64,000 nucleotides of DNA from Athripsodes cinereus (GCA_947579605.1 OX388318.1:10230001-10294000), one strand, 5' to 3'; counted from the first letter of the stretch, positions 10,736 to 22,145 are shown. A program made the numbers and translations. The notes: generated by a model not told the origin, from the sequence alone.

Positions 10736-10909
10736 CAATCAACAATAATGAATATTAATTTATTTCGAGTTTTGATGAAGTTTAAGAGATGATGATATGC
10801 AATAACTACGCGGTTTTGTAATGTTAGCGTGCACAAGAAAGTTCAGCACTATGGGACCAATATCTTTCGTAAAATCGAATTATTTAAATGAGCGGTTTGA
10901 TATGCGTGG

Positions 10910-11060
10910 TGGCAGCTTGAACTGTGCGCAACGCACAACATCTGTCTCCATGTTGAGGATCGCTCAACATGGAGACAGATGTTCTACAGAACAAAGCATG
11001 ATGGTCACGATCCTCAGGATTGAAGGACCGACGGAGATGATTATACTAGTAATGTTTAAT
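10910..11060 (+). mobile_element. LINE 3' end, 'HDGHDPQ' family
   Basis: The plus strand from 10950 reads DRSTWRQMFYRTKHDGHDPQ; in the overlapping frame it reads RIAQHGDRCSTEQSMMVTIL. The minus strand at 12.95-13.05 kb reads DRSRWRQIVYRTRHDGHDPQ, so both are copies of the same LINE terminus. DR..WR is the usual last conserved block of these LINE proteins. The copy contains the 47-bp foldback at 10937-10983. Confidence 0.65.
10937..10983. repeat. 47-bp foldback, 21-bp perfect arms, 5-nt loop
   Basis: Left arm 10937-10957 begins AACATCTGTCTCC; the right arm 10963-10983 is its exact reverse complement, ending GGAGACAGATGTT. The loop is GATCG. The right arm is part of the LINE sequence (it is conserved at 13.0 kb), so the left arm is an inverted duplication of it. 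Confidence 0.95.
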
Positions 11061-11099
11061 ATGATGAGGAATACAACCTATCCTGAATATCTTATTTTT

Positions 11100-11710
11100 A
11101 TGGCAAAAAGAGGATAATCAGTATTACTATCACATTATCAAATACCGCGTCAGTAGAGATGGCATGATGGTTTATTAAGACATACCTATGTAGATATGAT
11201 TGTATTGCAAAATCACTTCTTATTGTTCAGTCACTCTATATACATTTTTAAACGTAAAAGATTTTTGAAAAATACTTCCAATTTATCTATTCAAAAATTT
11301 AGAAAATCAGTATTTTTGTTATCATGAAATTTGATAACCACAAAAAAAATACAAATATTTTCGGTTAAAGATAAGAAAACCCTCTATACGATTAAACTTT
11401 AAATCAAGTGGTTGAATTGTGTATAAGTAGTTAAAGAATATAATGGATAAAGTGAATGGTTCCAATCGTTTTATTGAGAAACGCGTATGCCTCCTTTCAT
11501 CACAACATATTGGGAGTTCTGGACTGTTATGAATTTATCATCCCTCGATAAATTTTGCGGTCGCCAAATTTATAGTCAGTATTTCATGAAATGAAAAAGT
11601 GCTTCTATATTTGTTCAATAAAACATTCATAGACATCATCGTTCCAAAAAAATATTTTTTCCTAATTCAAATCTATCCAAAAATAGCTGAGAGCTTATAA
11701 ATATTTTTTT
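11100..11710. other. A+T-rich sequence, no gene seen
   Basis: No ORF of note and no repeat recognised. Confidence 0.55.
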
Positions 11711-11714
11711 AACA

Positions 11715-11871
11715 GAGTTCGTCGGTAGCCTGGAGGTAGAGTCTCGGCCTTGTGAACAAGGGGTCCGGGGTTCGATCCCAGGTGCCGGCAAAACTCCCCT
11801 TTCACGACACAAGCTTTTAGCTTACTGTGAAAGGTGTATAAGGTTGTATTTGGGTTTATAACAAAAACCCA

Positions 11872-11901
<30 letters not shown>
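11715..11901 (+). mobile_element. tRNA-derived SINE, copy 1
   Basis: Starts GAGTTCGTCGGTAGCCTGGA, with an A-box-like GTAGCCTGGAGGTAGAG, and has a near-perfect B box GGGGTTCGATCCCAGG. These are internal RNA polymerase III promoter elements, so the copy would be transcribed independently of its surroundings. The body contains GTGAAAGGTGTATAAGGTT and ends in a small hairpin, TTTGGGTTTATAAC with AAACCCAGATATAT, followed by T4A16. The copies at 12.1 and 63.4 kb share all parts, differing at scattered bases. The acceptor arm does not pair cleanly, so this is not a functional tRNA. Mobilisation would depend on a LINE enzyme. Confidence 0.88.
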
Positions 11902-11902
<1 letters not shown>

Positions 11903-12074
11903 ATATAAACAATTCATTCCAAGCATTTGTATTCATATACTTTATAAGCTACTTATCATATCTAGCTACTTTTACAAAAAATAATGCCTTCTATGAAAAA
12001 TTGAGTATACTGAACATGTTCCCGCAAGTAAATCTTATCGCCATAACGAATGTGCCGAAGATTTTATTCATTTT

Positions 12075-12247
12075 GAGTTCGTCGGTAGCCTGGAGGTGGA
12101 GTCTCGGCCTTCAGAACAAGGGGTCTGTGGTTCGATCCCAGGTGCCGGCAAACTCCCGTTTCACGGCGCAAGCTTTAAGCTTAGTGTGAAAGGTGTATAA
12201 GGTTATATTTGGGTTTATAACAAACCCAGATATATTTTAAAAAAAAA
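12075..12247 (+). mobile_element. tRNA-derived SINE, copy 2
   Basis: Same family and orientation as the copy 360 bases upstream. Start GAGTTCGTCGGTAGCCTGGA, B box GTGGTTCGATCCCAGG, 3' hairpin GGGTTTATAACAAACCCAGA, then a short A tract. It differs by an anticodon-arm change (TTCAGAACAAG for TTGTGAACAAG) and several single bases. Confidence 0.88.
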
Positions 12248-12249
12248 TT

Positions 12250-12935
12250 ATTTACGTATACGAGTATTAAGCTTTTAGAAGACACTCGAAAACTTAAAAG
12301 AGGCTAGAAAAACTATTCTGTTTGGTAGAATCAAATAGAATCCTATCTTTGCAGCATGTAGGTACATAGGTTACTACTTTTTTATCCAATATTTTGTTTG
12401 AACCTATTTTATGATGGAATTCAATTCAGTCAAAGTTTGTAGGGAAACTGAAGAGCTTTTATCGAAATCCACCAAAAGGGCTTTGTATAAAAATATTTCG
12501 AAAAATACGTGCACATACCTACATTCGTGTCGGAGGCTTATGCATATTATAAAACAAAAACAATTACCTGGCAGTGCCCGACTGACTCTTTTCCAAATGA
12601 TTTCTATTTTTTTATTTTATATTTCACTTAGTCAATAATAGATAAAGTTTTACGCCTTTTATAGTAGAATAATAGAGTACCTACTTCACTTCGGTATGAT
12701 CGCTTTTCTTTAAGATTCATTGACTTTAATGTAATTGTAACTAACTTGTGTACTACTTTCTGGGAAAACTTTTTGAAATATATCTTCTTCAGCTACTGTG
12801 GATCCATATTTAAACATAAGTCTTCTCTTTGATTTACCAATCCTTTCCGTCCCTTGCTCGCTGAATATACTTTCTTGTAATCTTCCATTCACTATCTGAC
12901 TATTTTGTTTGAGGCATTCCAACCTTCCTTTTTTC
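12250..12935. other. A+T-rich sequence, no gene seen
   Basis: Two ORFs of 70-75 codons have no recognisable content; the minus-strand one (12710-12922) includes QGTERIGKSKRR but matches nothing that I know. Confidence 0.45.
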
Positions 12936-12939
12936 TGTC

Positions 12940-13144
12940 ATCGATCATCATCATCATCTCCGTCGAACCCTGAATTCTGTGGATCGTGACCATCGTGTCT
13001 CGTTCTGTAGACTATCTGTCTCCACCTTGAGCGATCCTGTACCATATGCAAGGCGCAGGTAGTGAACTCTGTGTGGCCTTCTTAGTTTGATCGCTCCATC
13101 TTGCTGGTACCCGGCCCCTTCCACGGCTCCCTTTTTCAGCCCCA
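12940..13144 (-). mobile_element. LINE 3' end, 'HDGHDPQ' family
   Basis: The minus strand reads AEKGSRGRGRVPARWSDQTK, a short decayed linker, then in a second frame DRSRWRQIVYRTRHDGHDPQ, ending with (GAT)n just after GFDGD. GRGRxPxRWSDQ and DRxxWR are the final conserved blocks of a LINE open reading frame. This copy joins the two pieces seen separately at 10.08 and 10.95 kb. There is a frameshift between the two blocks, and it is 5'-truncated. Confidence 0.7.
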
Positions 13145-13149
13145 GTTAT

Positions 13150-14870
13150 TTATTAATCTTTGCAGGTTTTCAGGCTATCTTCTTCTATCATAAAAATCTC
13201 ATCATCACATTTTTTTTAACTTATGCACAAAACTTCATAGTTCCCTATTTCTTTTCATTGCTACCGTTTTAAAATAAAAATAACAAAACATGAGTCGTTG
13301 GTTTTGTCAGCAATTGAAATTTTTGAAGAACATTAAAAAAAATGACGTGACTCTAATACAATGTGAAAGAATGTTTTAGCATCATTTAATGTATAGATAT
13401 ATAAATATAGGTATATTTAGAATACAACAGAATAAACAAACAAATAAATGTTCAAATCAATACACCCCCTTATATTACGAAAGTTATGGGTACCTACCAA
13501 TGTTTCTTTGTACATATTATTTTTTGTGTGCCATTTATATGCAAAAAGCTAGTTGAAGTTTATTCATAGCATGGATTACTTTTTTTGACATATTTTCAAA
13601 CATTGGCGTTATTTCATAATAATAATAATAAAACTTTCTTTGTACAACATGTTCTGAAGAATAAATGCATGAATGACGTTTACTAGTTAAAGTATGTTTG
13701 TAAATAAAGGTAGAAATCTAAGTAATTTCATGAATGTTTATGTTCTTATATAAGGGAAAAAAAAGATTTGTTTTTTTTACGCAAAGCTAACATCAATGGC
13801 GAAACTAACATCAATCGAAAAACTAATCAGGGGCATTATAGTCGACCAGTTTTCAGGGTCTGTGTGAAGAATCACTTGGTCCAGAATTTGTTTAATAAAA
13901 TTTCCCAGATTTCCACGATATTTCAGCAATGAGTTTAATTTTGTCTCATACAAATTTTATGATGAACGTTTTAAGTAACGAAGTTATAAAAAACTGATTA
14001 AATTACTAATAATTTATTTTTCAATTGTATAACTGTTTTTAATAAGTTTAATAAGCAATTTGTATATCAGAAAAAAGTTTTCAATTCAGAATTTTCATAA
14101 AATATCCTAGAACTATAGATGTATATACGTATATATACTCACCATAATTTATATTTGAGAAAGTTTTATATCAATGAAAGAGTTTTGATGATTATAAAAC
14201 GGTTTTATTGGAACCGCCTATGAAAATATAAGTACTTGCTCGAAAATCGTTTTGAATTTGGATTTTCACAAAGCTATGCAGTTAGCTTTCTTTCCTTTGA
14301 AGCCTATATGATTTGTAATATGCATTTGTACCACTTTTTGTAAACCTTTTACGAGCACGTTATGTAATTCAATAATCGCTTATAGTCGTGCAGTACTCCA
14401 ATAACCGAAGCTTTCAAGATAACTCACGTGAAAACGAAGGGTTTTTTTATTATATTTAACATGCATCATTATATAAAAATAAAATATTTTGGTACTTGCA
14501 TCTTTGACATAATCCTTTGATAAAGTTTATATAAATGTTAGTAGAAAAATAAAGCTATTTTACTAAACCTTTTTGAAAAGCAGTACATAACTACTCATGA
14601 ATCAAACAAAAAATGTGTTTTATTATATAAAAATAAAAAAAAATTTAAAAGTTACAATATAAAAAAAATGTGCTTGCCATAAGGGTAAATCCAACAATAA
14701 ACCTTATGTTGAATTAGAGTGTTCCCTGATCGAGTGGATGGCTTTTGAAAATAGGATAAGAATATAATTAGAGAGTACCTATACAATGGATTTTATCAGA
14801 GTATGTTGTCAAACGGAAATATTTGTAAAATAATTATTCTGTTTATTTACGTTACGGAGAAGACAACCAG
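13150..14870. other. A+T-rich sequence, no gene seen
   Basis: Contains (AAT)n at 13619-13631 and no ORF above 61 codons. No splice signals or repeats that I can place. Confidence 0.55.
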
Positions 14871-14872
14871 AC

Positions 14873-15022
14873 CCCCTAGACAAACACGCACTTGGCGATC
14901 GACTACAAACGAATTTTTGACAATAATTGCAACAATAACGCATAAATATACGGTACATTGTAGGTAGATTGTCGAAAAGTTCGCCAGTAGTCGATCGCTA
15001 AGTACGGTTTGTCTAACGGCCT
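14873..15022. mobile_element. MITE with ~50-bp terminal inverted repeats
   Basis: Left arm 14877-14924 reads TAGACAAACACGCACTTGGC, GATCGACTAC ... TTTTGACAAT. The right arm 14968-15015 is its imperfect reverse complement: ATTGTCGAAAAGTTCGCC ... CGATCGCTAAGTACG, GTTTGTCTA. Both ends carry TA next to GACAAAC, compatible with a TA target duplication of the Tc1/mariner type, but no transposase is present and the outer boundaries are uncertain. Confidence 0.7.
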
Positions 15023-15300
15023 CTGTGTTTTTTTAATTCGTGTAATAATTTCAATAGCTACCACATTTCTAGGAAGTACCGTAATGGTATAAATAGAATA
15101 AATTTTTGTAAAGCTGGTCACCCATCACGAAATTTTTATGTTAATGTCTTGATTTTTATATCACAAACATTACATCACATTGTTCATGTTAAAATCAGTT
15201 TTTTTATATTCGTATGATCACACATCTTAGGAATATACTTACACTTGTAAAATATGCTGCAATATCCATTGCTAAATGTTCATTTTAATATAATATACAA

Positions 15301-15652
15301 TATCGATGGTTTAAAGCACAGAAGTCATATGTCCACATTTGACAGTTTCAAGAAAACATGTCTTCAAAATTTGAGATATTCAATTAACTAAATTTCAATT
15401 AATTCAGAGGATGTCCTTGATATAAATGCATTTTTAAATATCACATGTGACATGTTACACATGTGCACACAACAATGTCCATTTAAGGACGTGTGGCATG
15501 TGGTTTTTATTTAAGAATCTCAATAATGATATCAGTATTATTGGTAATTGTTTACTCCAGACATTGAAGACGTTGCAATCGATTTTGTACATATATTAAC
15601 TCATTTTAACTAAACAGTGGACATTTGTATTTTGTGCTATAAACCATCGATA
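15301..15652. mobile_element. 352-bp MITE, ~36-bp TIRs
   Basis: The left end TATCGATGGTTTAAAGCACA ... ATGTCCAC is mirrored by the right end GTGGACATTTGTA ... TGTGCTATAAACCATCGATA. The ends begin with TA on both sides, so a TA target duplication is plausible. The interior is A+T-rich without ORFs. Superfamily is inferred from TA only. Confidence 0.72.
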
Positions 15653-15659
15653 TATAACA

Positions 15660-16715
15660 GTATATAAAGCCTTGACACGATGTGTATTAAGTTATGAGTA
15701 AACATGTCCCCTGTAATTTTGTTCATACACTTTCCTATTCATTTGTATTCAATTGTCCGAATAAACTAAAATGAACCGATTGAGTAACAACGCTTCTACA
15801 ACATATTATATATACATAATATTATATTCAAACAGTATACATAAAGCCATACATTATTATACTATTATTCAGCAATTCTAAAAAAAAGAGGGAGTGCAAT
15901 TGGTATTCCGAAATGGAAAAGATAAACAAAAATAACATGTTGGTTTCCCTAACGATCTATTCAAGATAATAATATAATACTATCGGACTGAACAATTTTA
16001 TTATTCTGCGTTTTTTTTTGTATATACTCGTATAATAGTGAAGTAAAGAATGTTCACATTTGCGAATATTCGCACATTTTTTAATATTTACTAACACATT
16101 CATATTTTTTAATATAGTGATAATTATATACTGTCTTCATCAGAGATGCAAACGAACGAATGTTTATTGTTTCGTTCCTTCAATTGCGTGTGAAATTCCA
16201 GTTAATGTACTACTCCTCGCAAATATTGTAATGATCCAAGACTAAGAAATTTTGTCTATATTAATTTCGCTTTGAAAATTCTAGCTTTATCTTTGCGTCA
16301 CTAAAAAAGTCCGAACCAAATTATCTTGAACAAAATTAATAACTTCATATATGATAGCTGTTTTTTCTAATATCGCTTTTGAATATTCCCATTCACGAAT
16401 ATTGAAAGAGAATAGTCGCAACATCACTAATATGGTATAGATGGGGCTTATTATGTATGTTTTGTGTCTAACTGGGAAGAATTTCTATGGAGATTTTCTT
16501 ATTTCTACTTTTGCACTATGTAGCACTAGCTGTGAATGTGTGGAATTTGGAGAATATAGACGTCCATATTTTGGATTTTAGGATCTACATTTATATTTAA
16601 CTTTATTTTCTTCATAATTTACTCAATAATGGGTGAAAAAACTCCTTTTAATCAAACAAATACTTTTGACAAAAGGACGAAAATTAAATTAATTCTGTGA
16701 AAGTCCGGTCACTGG
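15660..16715. other. A+T-rich sequence, no gene seen
   Basis: Chance ORFs only. Confidence 0.55.
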
Positions 16716-16719
16716 GAAT

Positions 16720-17035
16720 AATGTTTATAAAAACATTGCGTTACAGAGTGAGAAATAAGGATATTAGGAGAATTAGCGATTGCAAGAGGAATATTGTGGA
16801 TAGAATGAATGTAAATAAGTTGAAATTGTTTGGACAGTAAGGGAAAATGGATGATGAAATGATGTCAAAAAGTGTGTTTTTATCTGAAAGAAGGGGTATA
16901 AGAAAGCGCAGATATACGAAAGCTTCGCGGTTTTGCCACGTGGATTTAATTTCAAGTGTTAAGTTGGAAGATAGAGTAATACGGCGTTCCGTCCTCTCTA
17001 TCTGCCCCACTTTGAAAACGGCGTGTGGGTAAAGT
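16720..17035 (+). mobile_element. LINE 3' end, 'YPTW' family, strongly decayed
   Basis: Reads RYRVRNKDIRRISDCKRNIV, then DRMNVNKLKLFGQ, a stop, GKMDDEMMSK, further decay, then RRSVLSICPTLKTACG and a stop. Aligned by eye with the 30.8-kb copy (CKRSVVDRMRVNKLRWFGHV ... WRSVLSAYPTWDTA), it is the same family over its whole length. The expected FGHVERM has become FGQ-stop-GKM. It extends ~25 codons further upstream than the 30.8-kb copy. Confidence 0.7.
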
Positions 17036-17039
17036 TTAA

Positions 17040-20000
17040 CTTTTTTATTTATTCAAAATATCACGGCGTAAGTCTGTTACATATTAATAAGTAAAATAAG
17101 TACTTGCGGTTTTTAAATAATATTAAAAATATCGAACACATTTAGATTAAATAAAAATAAAAAAGTATCACACTGATTAAAAATAATGTCAATAAATCAT
17201 GATTCAATGAATTTGTATTAAATGTGTGAGTTATAAAAAAATATAAATTATTGGAAATATGATCCCTTAAAATATTAAATACCAATTTTCCTTAGTTTGC
17301 TTAACTGCAAGTATGGATGTAAAGTTTTATGTATGAAAAAATATGTAAATATTTGGTTCATGAATAAAATATTCCTACATTGAGGGTGTGGTTGAATAAG
17401 TATCAAAGGGTTCCTTGGTATTCATTATTATGCTTAAGATTTTATATAATATGTATATACCTACATACATACAACTCAAACAAAAACACGACTTAGAAAC
17501 TTGCAAACAATAACCGATGCAGAAGGCCAAATACATTGAAAATGGGGTTACTTTGAATCTTGCCAAATTTCGAAGAATAAATTCTTAGTGCCAGAATTGT
17601 TCCAATTTGAATAAAAAAATCGTGACGTATATTTTCTTCCCTTGTGTTTATGAGGTCGGCTATTTAAGACGTTTATTTCTTCCTTTCAGAGATTCCTGTT
17701 CAACGCAGTTTTCAAGACCACATACTTCTCTTCCAAGTCTCCTGATTTCTGAATAATCCAAGTATAAGGTAAGTTTCTCCAATTAAATTTTGCTTTTGCC
17801 AGCGTTTTCCAAAGCAGCTTACCAGTGATCTGTCTTTTCGCATAACTTCCAAAGACGTACATAAAAAGTAGGTTATTTCCTGTACATGGCTATTTAGTCT
17901 TCCTGAAATCAGTTTTTTTATTTCTATTTATCTCATTTAAATCAGTTTTTTACATCTATTATCAACAAAGTAGAGACAACCAAAATTCAAGATTTCTTGT
18001 GTTTTGAGGAGGTATCTCTATTAAAAGGATTTTATCTCTATTTAAAAAAAATTATTAAAGAAAATAGAAGTACGTACATTAAACAGAATTTATATAATAA
18101 AAAAGGGTCAAATATTCAAAAGAACCTTTTAAAAAAGAAAATAATAAGCGAGTAAGAAAAGAAGATAGCAGTTTATTTTTTGAGGCTTTACTGATTGCAT
18201 AATACTAGGAGTTCTTCTGTCCCTATACAAAAATCCTAAACAAATATACAAAAAAAAAATATATATCAAAGAGAGTACATAAGTAGTAGGTACGTGAGAT
18301 CTTATTTTTGTAAAATTTGTAACCAGATTTTTTACAAAAGATAATATTGTGTGTTATATTTGCGTTGTATTAAAAAAAGGAAATTATTATTCAACTTATC
18401 CCATCAGTCTTTTTTAAATTTATTTTGTGTTAATTTTTTTTCGTTGTCCTTCACCATCCCCTGTTGGCTTAGGAGTGTAACCTTAGATCCAAATGATAAC
18501 ATTATCTTTCTCCATTATCTTCGCGAGCCGTCCTAGGGGTACAGGAGGGACGATTCATTTGAGTTTCCGCGGTATAAGGTGACCTATAATGCACACAGTA
18601 AGAAATGTGTTCAATGGCGTACCTTTAATTTTAATTATGCTACATATATGAAATAATTGATAAAAAAAATTGGATTTGGCCTAAACTGCATTTGTTTTAT
18701 ATTTTTTTTGTTGTTAGTAAAATAAGCATTCTTATGTTTTGGATGAATTTGAATATTTCCAATCAAACTATTAAATTTATAAAAGCTCGGTAAAAACACA
18801 ATTTTTACACAAAAAAATGATATTAAAAGAATGTTTTGTCTGAAACCTTTTTATTTATTTTTCAATACCAATTAATTCTCATATCATAAATATGTAACAA
18901 GTGAGCAGTTTTATTTTGCTATTGGGCATGATATTATAGATAATTATTTGCATTTCGTCAGTTACATAACTAAATCAATATATCAATTTATGTACAGTTA
19001 AAAAATGTGATGACATGCAATGGCAAGATTATCACTGTACTAGTGTTTCTTTCTTTTTTACCACGACATATAAAAAGAATACATTTATTAAGAAAATGAG
19101 CAAATCAAAAATATCATCATAATAAGAAAAATAGCTACGTGGACCAAAAAGGGGGGAAATGCACAATCCACACACCCAAGACTCCAATGGGAATAGAAAA
19201 GGGTTAGACGATGGATGTTGAGTTAGAAGACAATAAATATTTCTTGACGAAGTATTTAAATCTATTAAAACATTGAGCATTTCTATGAGAAGAAGGGTGA
19301 TTATTCCAGTAACAAGCACCACATAGTAAGCATGATTGAGAGTAGAAATTGGTATTTGTGTTGAAATTCCCAGAAAATGCCCTTTGTTGGAACGCAGTGG
19401 TAGATCATGACTTGAAAAAACAAAATAACGAGTGAATAACATGAAATCATTTGGAGCGTCACTGATTGCTGTCAACCACGGTCATCACTTTAGATAAATT
19501 GAAACAAACGTAAAACGCCAAGGGTTGAGACTAAAATTTACGATAACTGTCATTTATAAAACAATAACCGTGACTCAAAAGGGCCGTTTCAAAAGACTAA
19601 TCAAAATAATTCCTTCCAACTGACCTTAGTATTTTTTTATTAACTGTGACATATTAAATATTGTTTAACTGAGTTATTTGTTTTTCTTTTAGATAGGTTA
19701 TTGTTTCAAAATCAAAATAGGAACAAAATTTTATTCTTTTCAGCAATAATATAATTCCAAAAGTCTTGAGACAAACAACAGGGGTCATAAATTAATGTTG
19801 ATTCTAATACGCTATTGAGTTATTTAACCTATAATAACCAAATCAAATCCATTTATTAAATTTACAAATATTTTTAGTGGATGAGCTTTCTGGTGAGCTT
19901 CTTCAGTGTTGAAGAATTTTGATACGAGTATTAACAGCTTTAAACAAAGTGCTAGACAATATTGAATAACAATGAATCAATACACTATATGGACATTTTC

Positions 20001-20120
20001 AATCTGGGTTTGAAACAGACGTTGCGGTTTTGTTGATAGACACATTTTCCCTAATCGAATATTACGTACAATAATATAGAAATATACACGATTACACTTA
20101 TGTATATATATAATTCAATA
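17040..20120. other. A+T-rich sequence, one exon-like patch, no gene supported
   Basis: The longest non-transposon ORF of the window (147 codons, minus strand, 19032-19475) is here. It has two hydrophobic stretches and no recognisable domain, and I treat it as chance. Nothing else supportable apart from the exon-like patch at 17690-17768. Confidence 0.45.
17690..17768 (+). other. Exon-like segment between strong splice-site matches
   Basis: A pyrimidine tract TTTATTTCTTCCTTTCAG ends at 17689, and AAG|GTAAGT follows at 17766-17774. The 79 bases between have a more balanced composition than the surroundings. All three frames have a stop near the right end (the first frame reads RFLFNAVFKTTYFSSKSPDF then stop), so it could only be a noncoding, UTR or terminal coding exon. 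Two good splice motifs this close also arise by chance in A+T-rich DNA. Confidence 0.2.
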
Positions 20121-20134
20121 ATATTTAGTTATTA

Positions 20135-20216
20135 TATAAAAAATAAAAATAACAAACTTTGTTTAATTCCACTTTAAAGTGGAATTAAACAAAGTTTGTT
20201 ATTTTTATTTTTTATA
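20135..20216. repeat. Perfect 82-bp palindrome inside a 13-bp direct repeat
   Basis: Two exact 41-base arms meet with no spacer at ACTTT|AAAGT (20175/20176). The arms include AATAACAAACTTTGTTTAAT and its complement. The direct repeat TTTAGTTATTATA lies at 20124-20136 and 20257-20269, so the palindrome plus ~40 bases look like one insertion with a 13-bp target duplication. Confidence 0.9.
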
Positions 20217-20618
20217 AAATGAATTTCCACAGTGTAACTCACATAAAATTAGAAAGTTTAGTTATTATAATATTCCAAGTGTACTATGTATTACAATTAT
20301 TAGTATGATTTCCATAGAGGAAATGCACTTATCCTTTAATCCTATTATAATTACATATTACTATTATTAATACGAAATAATATATACCTACCTCATGTTA
20401 TATTATTATACATAATGTTATTGATAATATCCATTACATACTATCATGTTAAACTCCTCATCAAGTATCATTCATGGAAATATTGAAACATCAAAGGATG
20501 TAGAATAATATATGTAATATGAAATCAGTTGCTTGTGAATAGACTACGACTAGAGATAATAAAGGTTATAGATAGCTGCAACGAAAATATTACATTTAAA
20601 CGTTTGACGTCTAATGTG

Positions 20619-20840
20619 GCGTAGAGGTAGCGTCTCTCTTGTCTTTAAGTTACACAGTCCCGGGTTCAACTCCCGGCCAGGGCAGATGAAGAATGACCTT
20701 TTTCAAATGGTTCTGGGTCTAGGTGTAACATGTAGATGGGTTCAGTGCATTGTGTACAAGTGTGTTAGTACCTAAACCATAGTATATTTGAACTAGAATC
20801 AACTTCATTTGTGTGAATTTTCTATATTAAAAAAAATTGA
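20619..20840 (+). mobile_element. tRNA-derived SINE, second family
   Basis: Head TGTGGCGTAGAGGTAGCGTC resembles a tRNA D-arm with A box, and CCCGGGTTCAACTCCCGGCC is an excellent B box with a paired T-stem. A non-tRNA body follows (GGTTCTGGGTCTAGGTGTAA ... GTGTGTTAGTACCTAAACC). The acceptor stem is not formed, so this is not a tRNA gene. The 3' end is not sharply defined; A-rich sequence begins near 20828. Confidence 0.75.
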
Positions 20841-20929
20841 TTCATACCATCGTGGTATTTCTCACAGGTGGGGTAACAAACGAAATAAATGCACTTGCTG
20901 TTCTCTCGTTACCAATAAACGTTAAGATA

Positions 20930-21080
20930 TAAAGGATGGGTGGCATACCTCATTGCTGAATGAAGGTGTTCAATGTTTTCAAACGTAATGTTTTACGAAT
21001 ACTTGCCATTTACAGAACACTCGAAAATTTATAAAAAAGAGAAGATAGATATTGATGACTCCATGAGATAAAATCAGAAT
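20930..21080 (+). repeat. Family A repeat, 3' half
   Basis: Contains GGATGGGTGGCATACCTCAT, TGCTGAATGAAG, then TTTTACGAATACTTGCC, ACAGAACACTCGAAAATTTA and AAAAGAGAAG, in the standard family order. The 5' half is missing. Confidence 0.7.
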
Positions 21081-21084
21081 CGTA

Positions 21085-22095
21085 AATTGGAAGTGAAATT
21101 TTAGAGTTTAAAACAATAGAGCGTTGTAAGTATTTGTTATGTTATGTCACAAAATTATTAAATTAAATAATAATTGGATTGGTTTCTTGTACCTTTCCTA
21201 ATATTTATGGTTGAGGAAAATAATATTGTAAAAAAGTATATTATATATTATAATATATAGTATAGTATTGATATGTCATCTTGATATTCTGTTTAAACAA
21301 AGATACAAAATTTAAAAAGAAAATGTAGTGGGAAAATATGAGATGAAAATTTGAACTTTTGAGACATTTCAATGTATTATTATTTACGCGAAACATATTT
21401 ATTTAGAATATATTTCAGCATTTTTGAAATATTCAGATCTTTGACAAATCACTTTATCACCTGAAAAATAAACCAATCTTCTGACGCTTTCTATTATTCC
21501 AAAAATGTACATATAACTGTTTTAAAGTACTATACCTAGTATGTTAGTTCTAAATAAGATGTGAATAAGTAAGTAAGTTTTATAATAATAATATAATAAT
21601 TTATGGTAGTTCTTAACAACAAACAACAAAATGTTGTTGCAATTCAGCATCTTGGGTGCAGTTATGTCGTGGACCCTTTTCACAAGGGGCCCATTTATAA
21701 TTTGTATCGCATTGTTATTATTCGAGAGGAAACTCTTTTATCAGACATTGACAACATTTGATTTACAAAAGAAGATCTAACTGTTTCGGACTCTCATTAA
21801 TAGATAAATTTACTTGCCTGGTTTACAAGATTTAAGATTTTGCAGATGTGGTTTTATGCCTACGAAATTTTGAATTCAAAATTTTGTTAAAATCCATCAA
21901 GAATAAGAAAAAAATAACATTTATTTATTCTAGGTCCTTAATTTCTCTTTTGTATTTTTTACGTTTATTGCCGATAGTTTTCATCATTTTTGATTAAGAA
22001 CGAATCTTGGATTATTTCATTCTTGGATTTTATTACTTTGTTTAAATTGAGTGGCATTATGTTTCATTCCAATGTAATTTATTAGAGAAATAACT
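21085..22095. other. A+T-rich sequence, no gene seen
   Basis: Chance ORFs only. A short G+C-rich patch at 21650-21700 has no recognised identity. Confidence 0.55.
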
Positions 22096-22097
22096 CT

Positions 22098-22145
22098 AAA
22101 TCACTCGCAAACGAGTAGATGGCCTTGAGAAGAATAGAATAGAAT
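22098..22145 (+). mobile_element. LINE 3' terminus with (AGAAT)n tail
   Basis: CACTCGCAAACGAGTAGATG then GCCTTGAGAAGAATAGAATA. It matches the minus-strand terminus at 9.14-9.18 kb (CTCGCAAACGAGTGG ... CCTTGAGAATAA). The CTCG/CGAG palindrome could form the 3' stem-loop that a LINE enzyme recognises. Confidence 0.6.

Noticed and set aside
11715..11790. Possible tRNA gene at the SINE head
   Set aside because: Three copies share the same extended body and A tail; acceptor stem is broken.
19032..19475. 147-codon minus-strand ORF with two hydrophobic stretches
   Set aside because: No recognisable domain or codon bias, no splice or promoter context. Long hydrophobic ORFs arise easily in T-rich DNA.
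20619..20700. Possible functional tRNA gene
   Set aside because: A and B boxes are good but acceptor and anticodon stems do not pair and a non-tRNA body follows. It is a SINE head.
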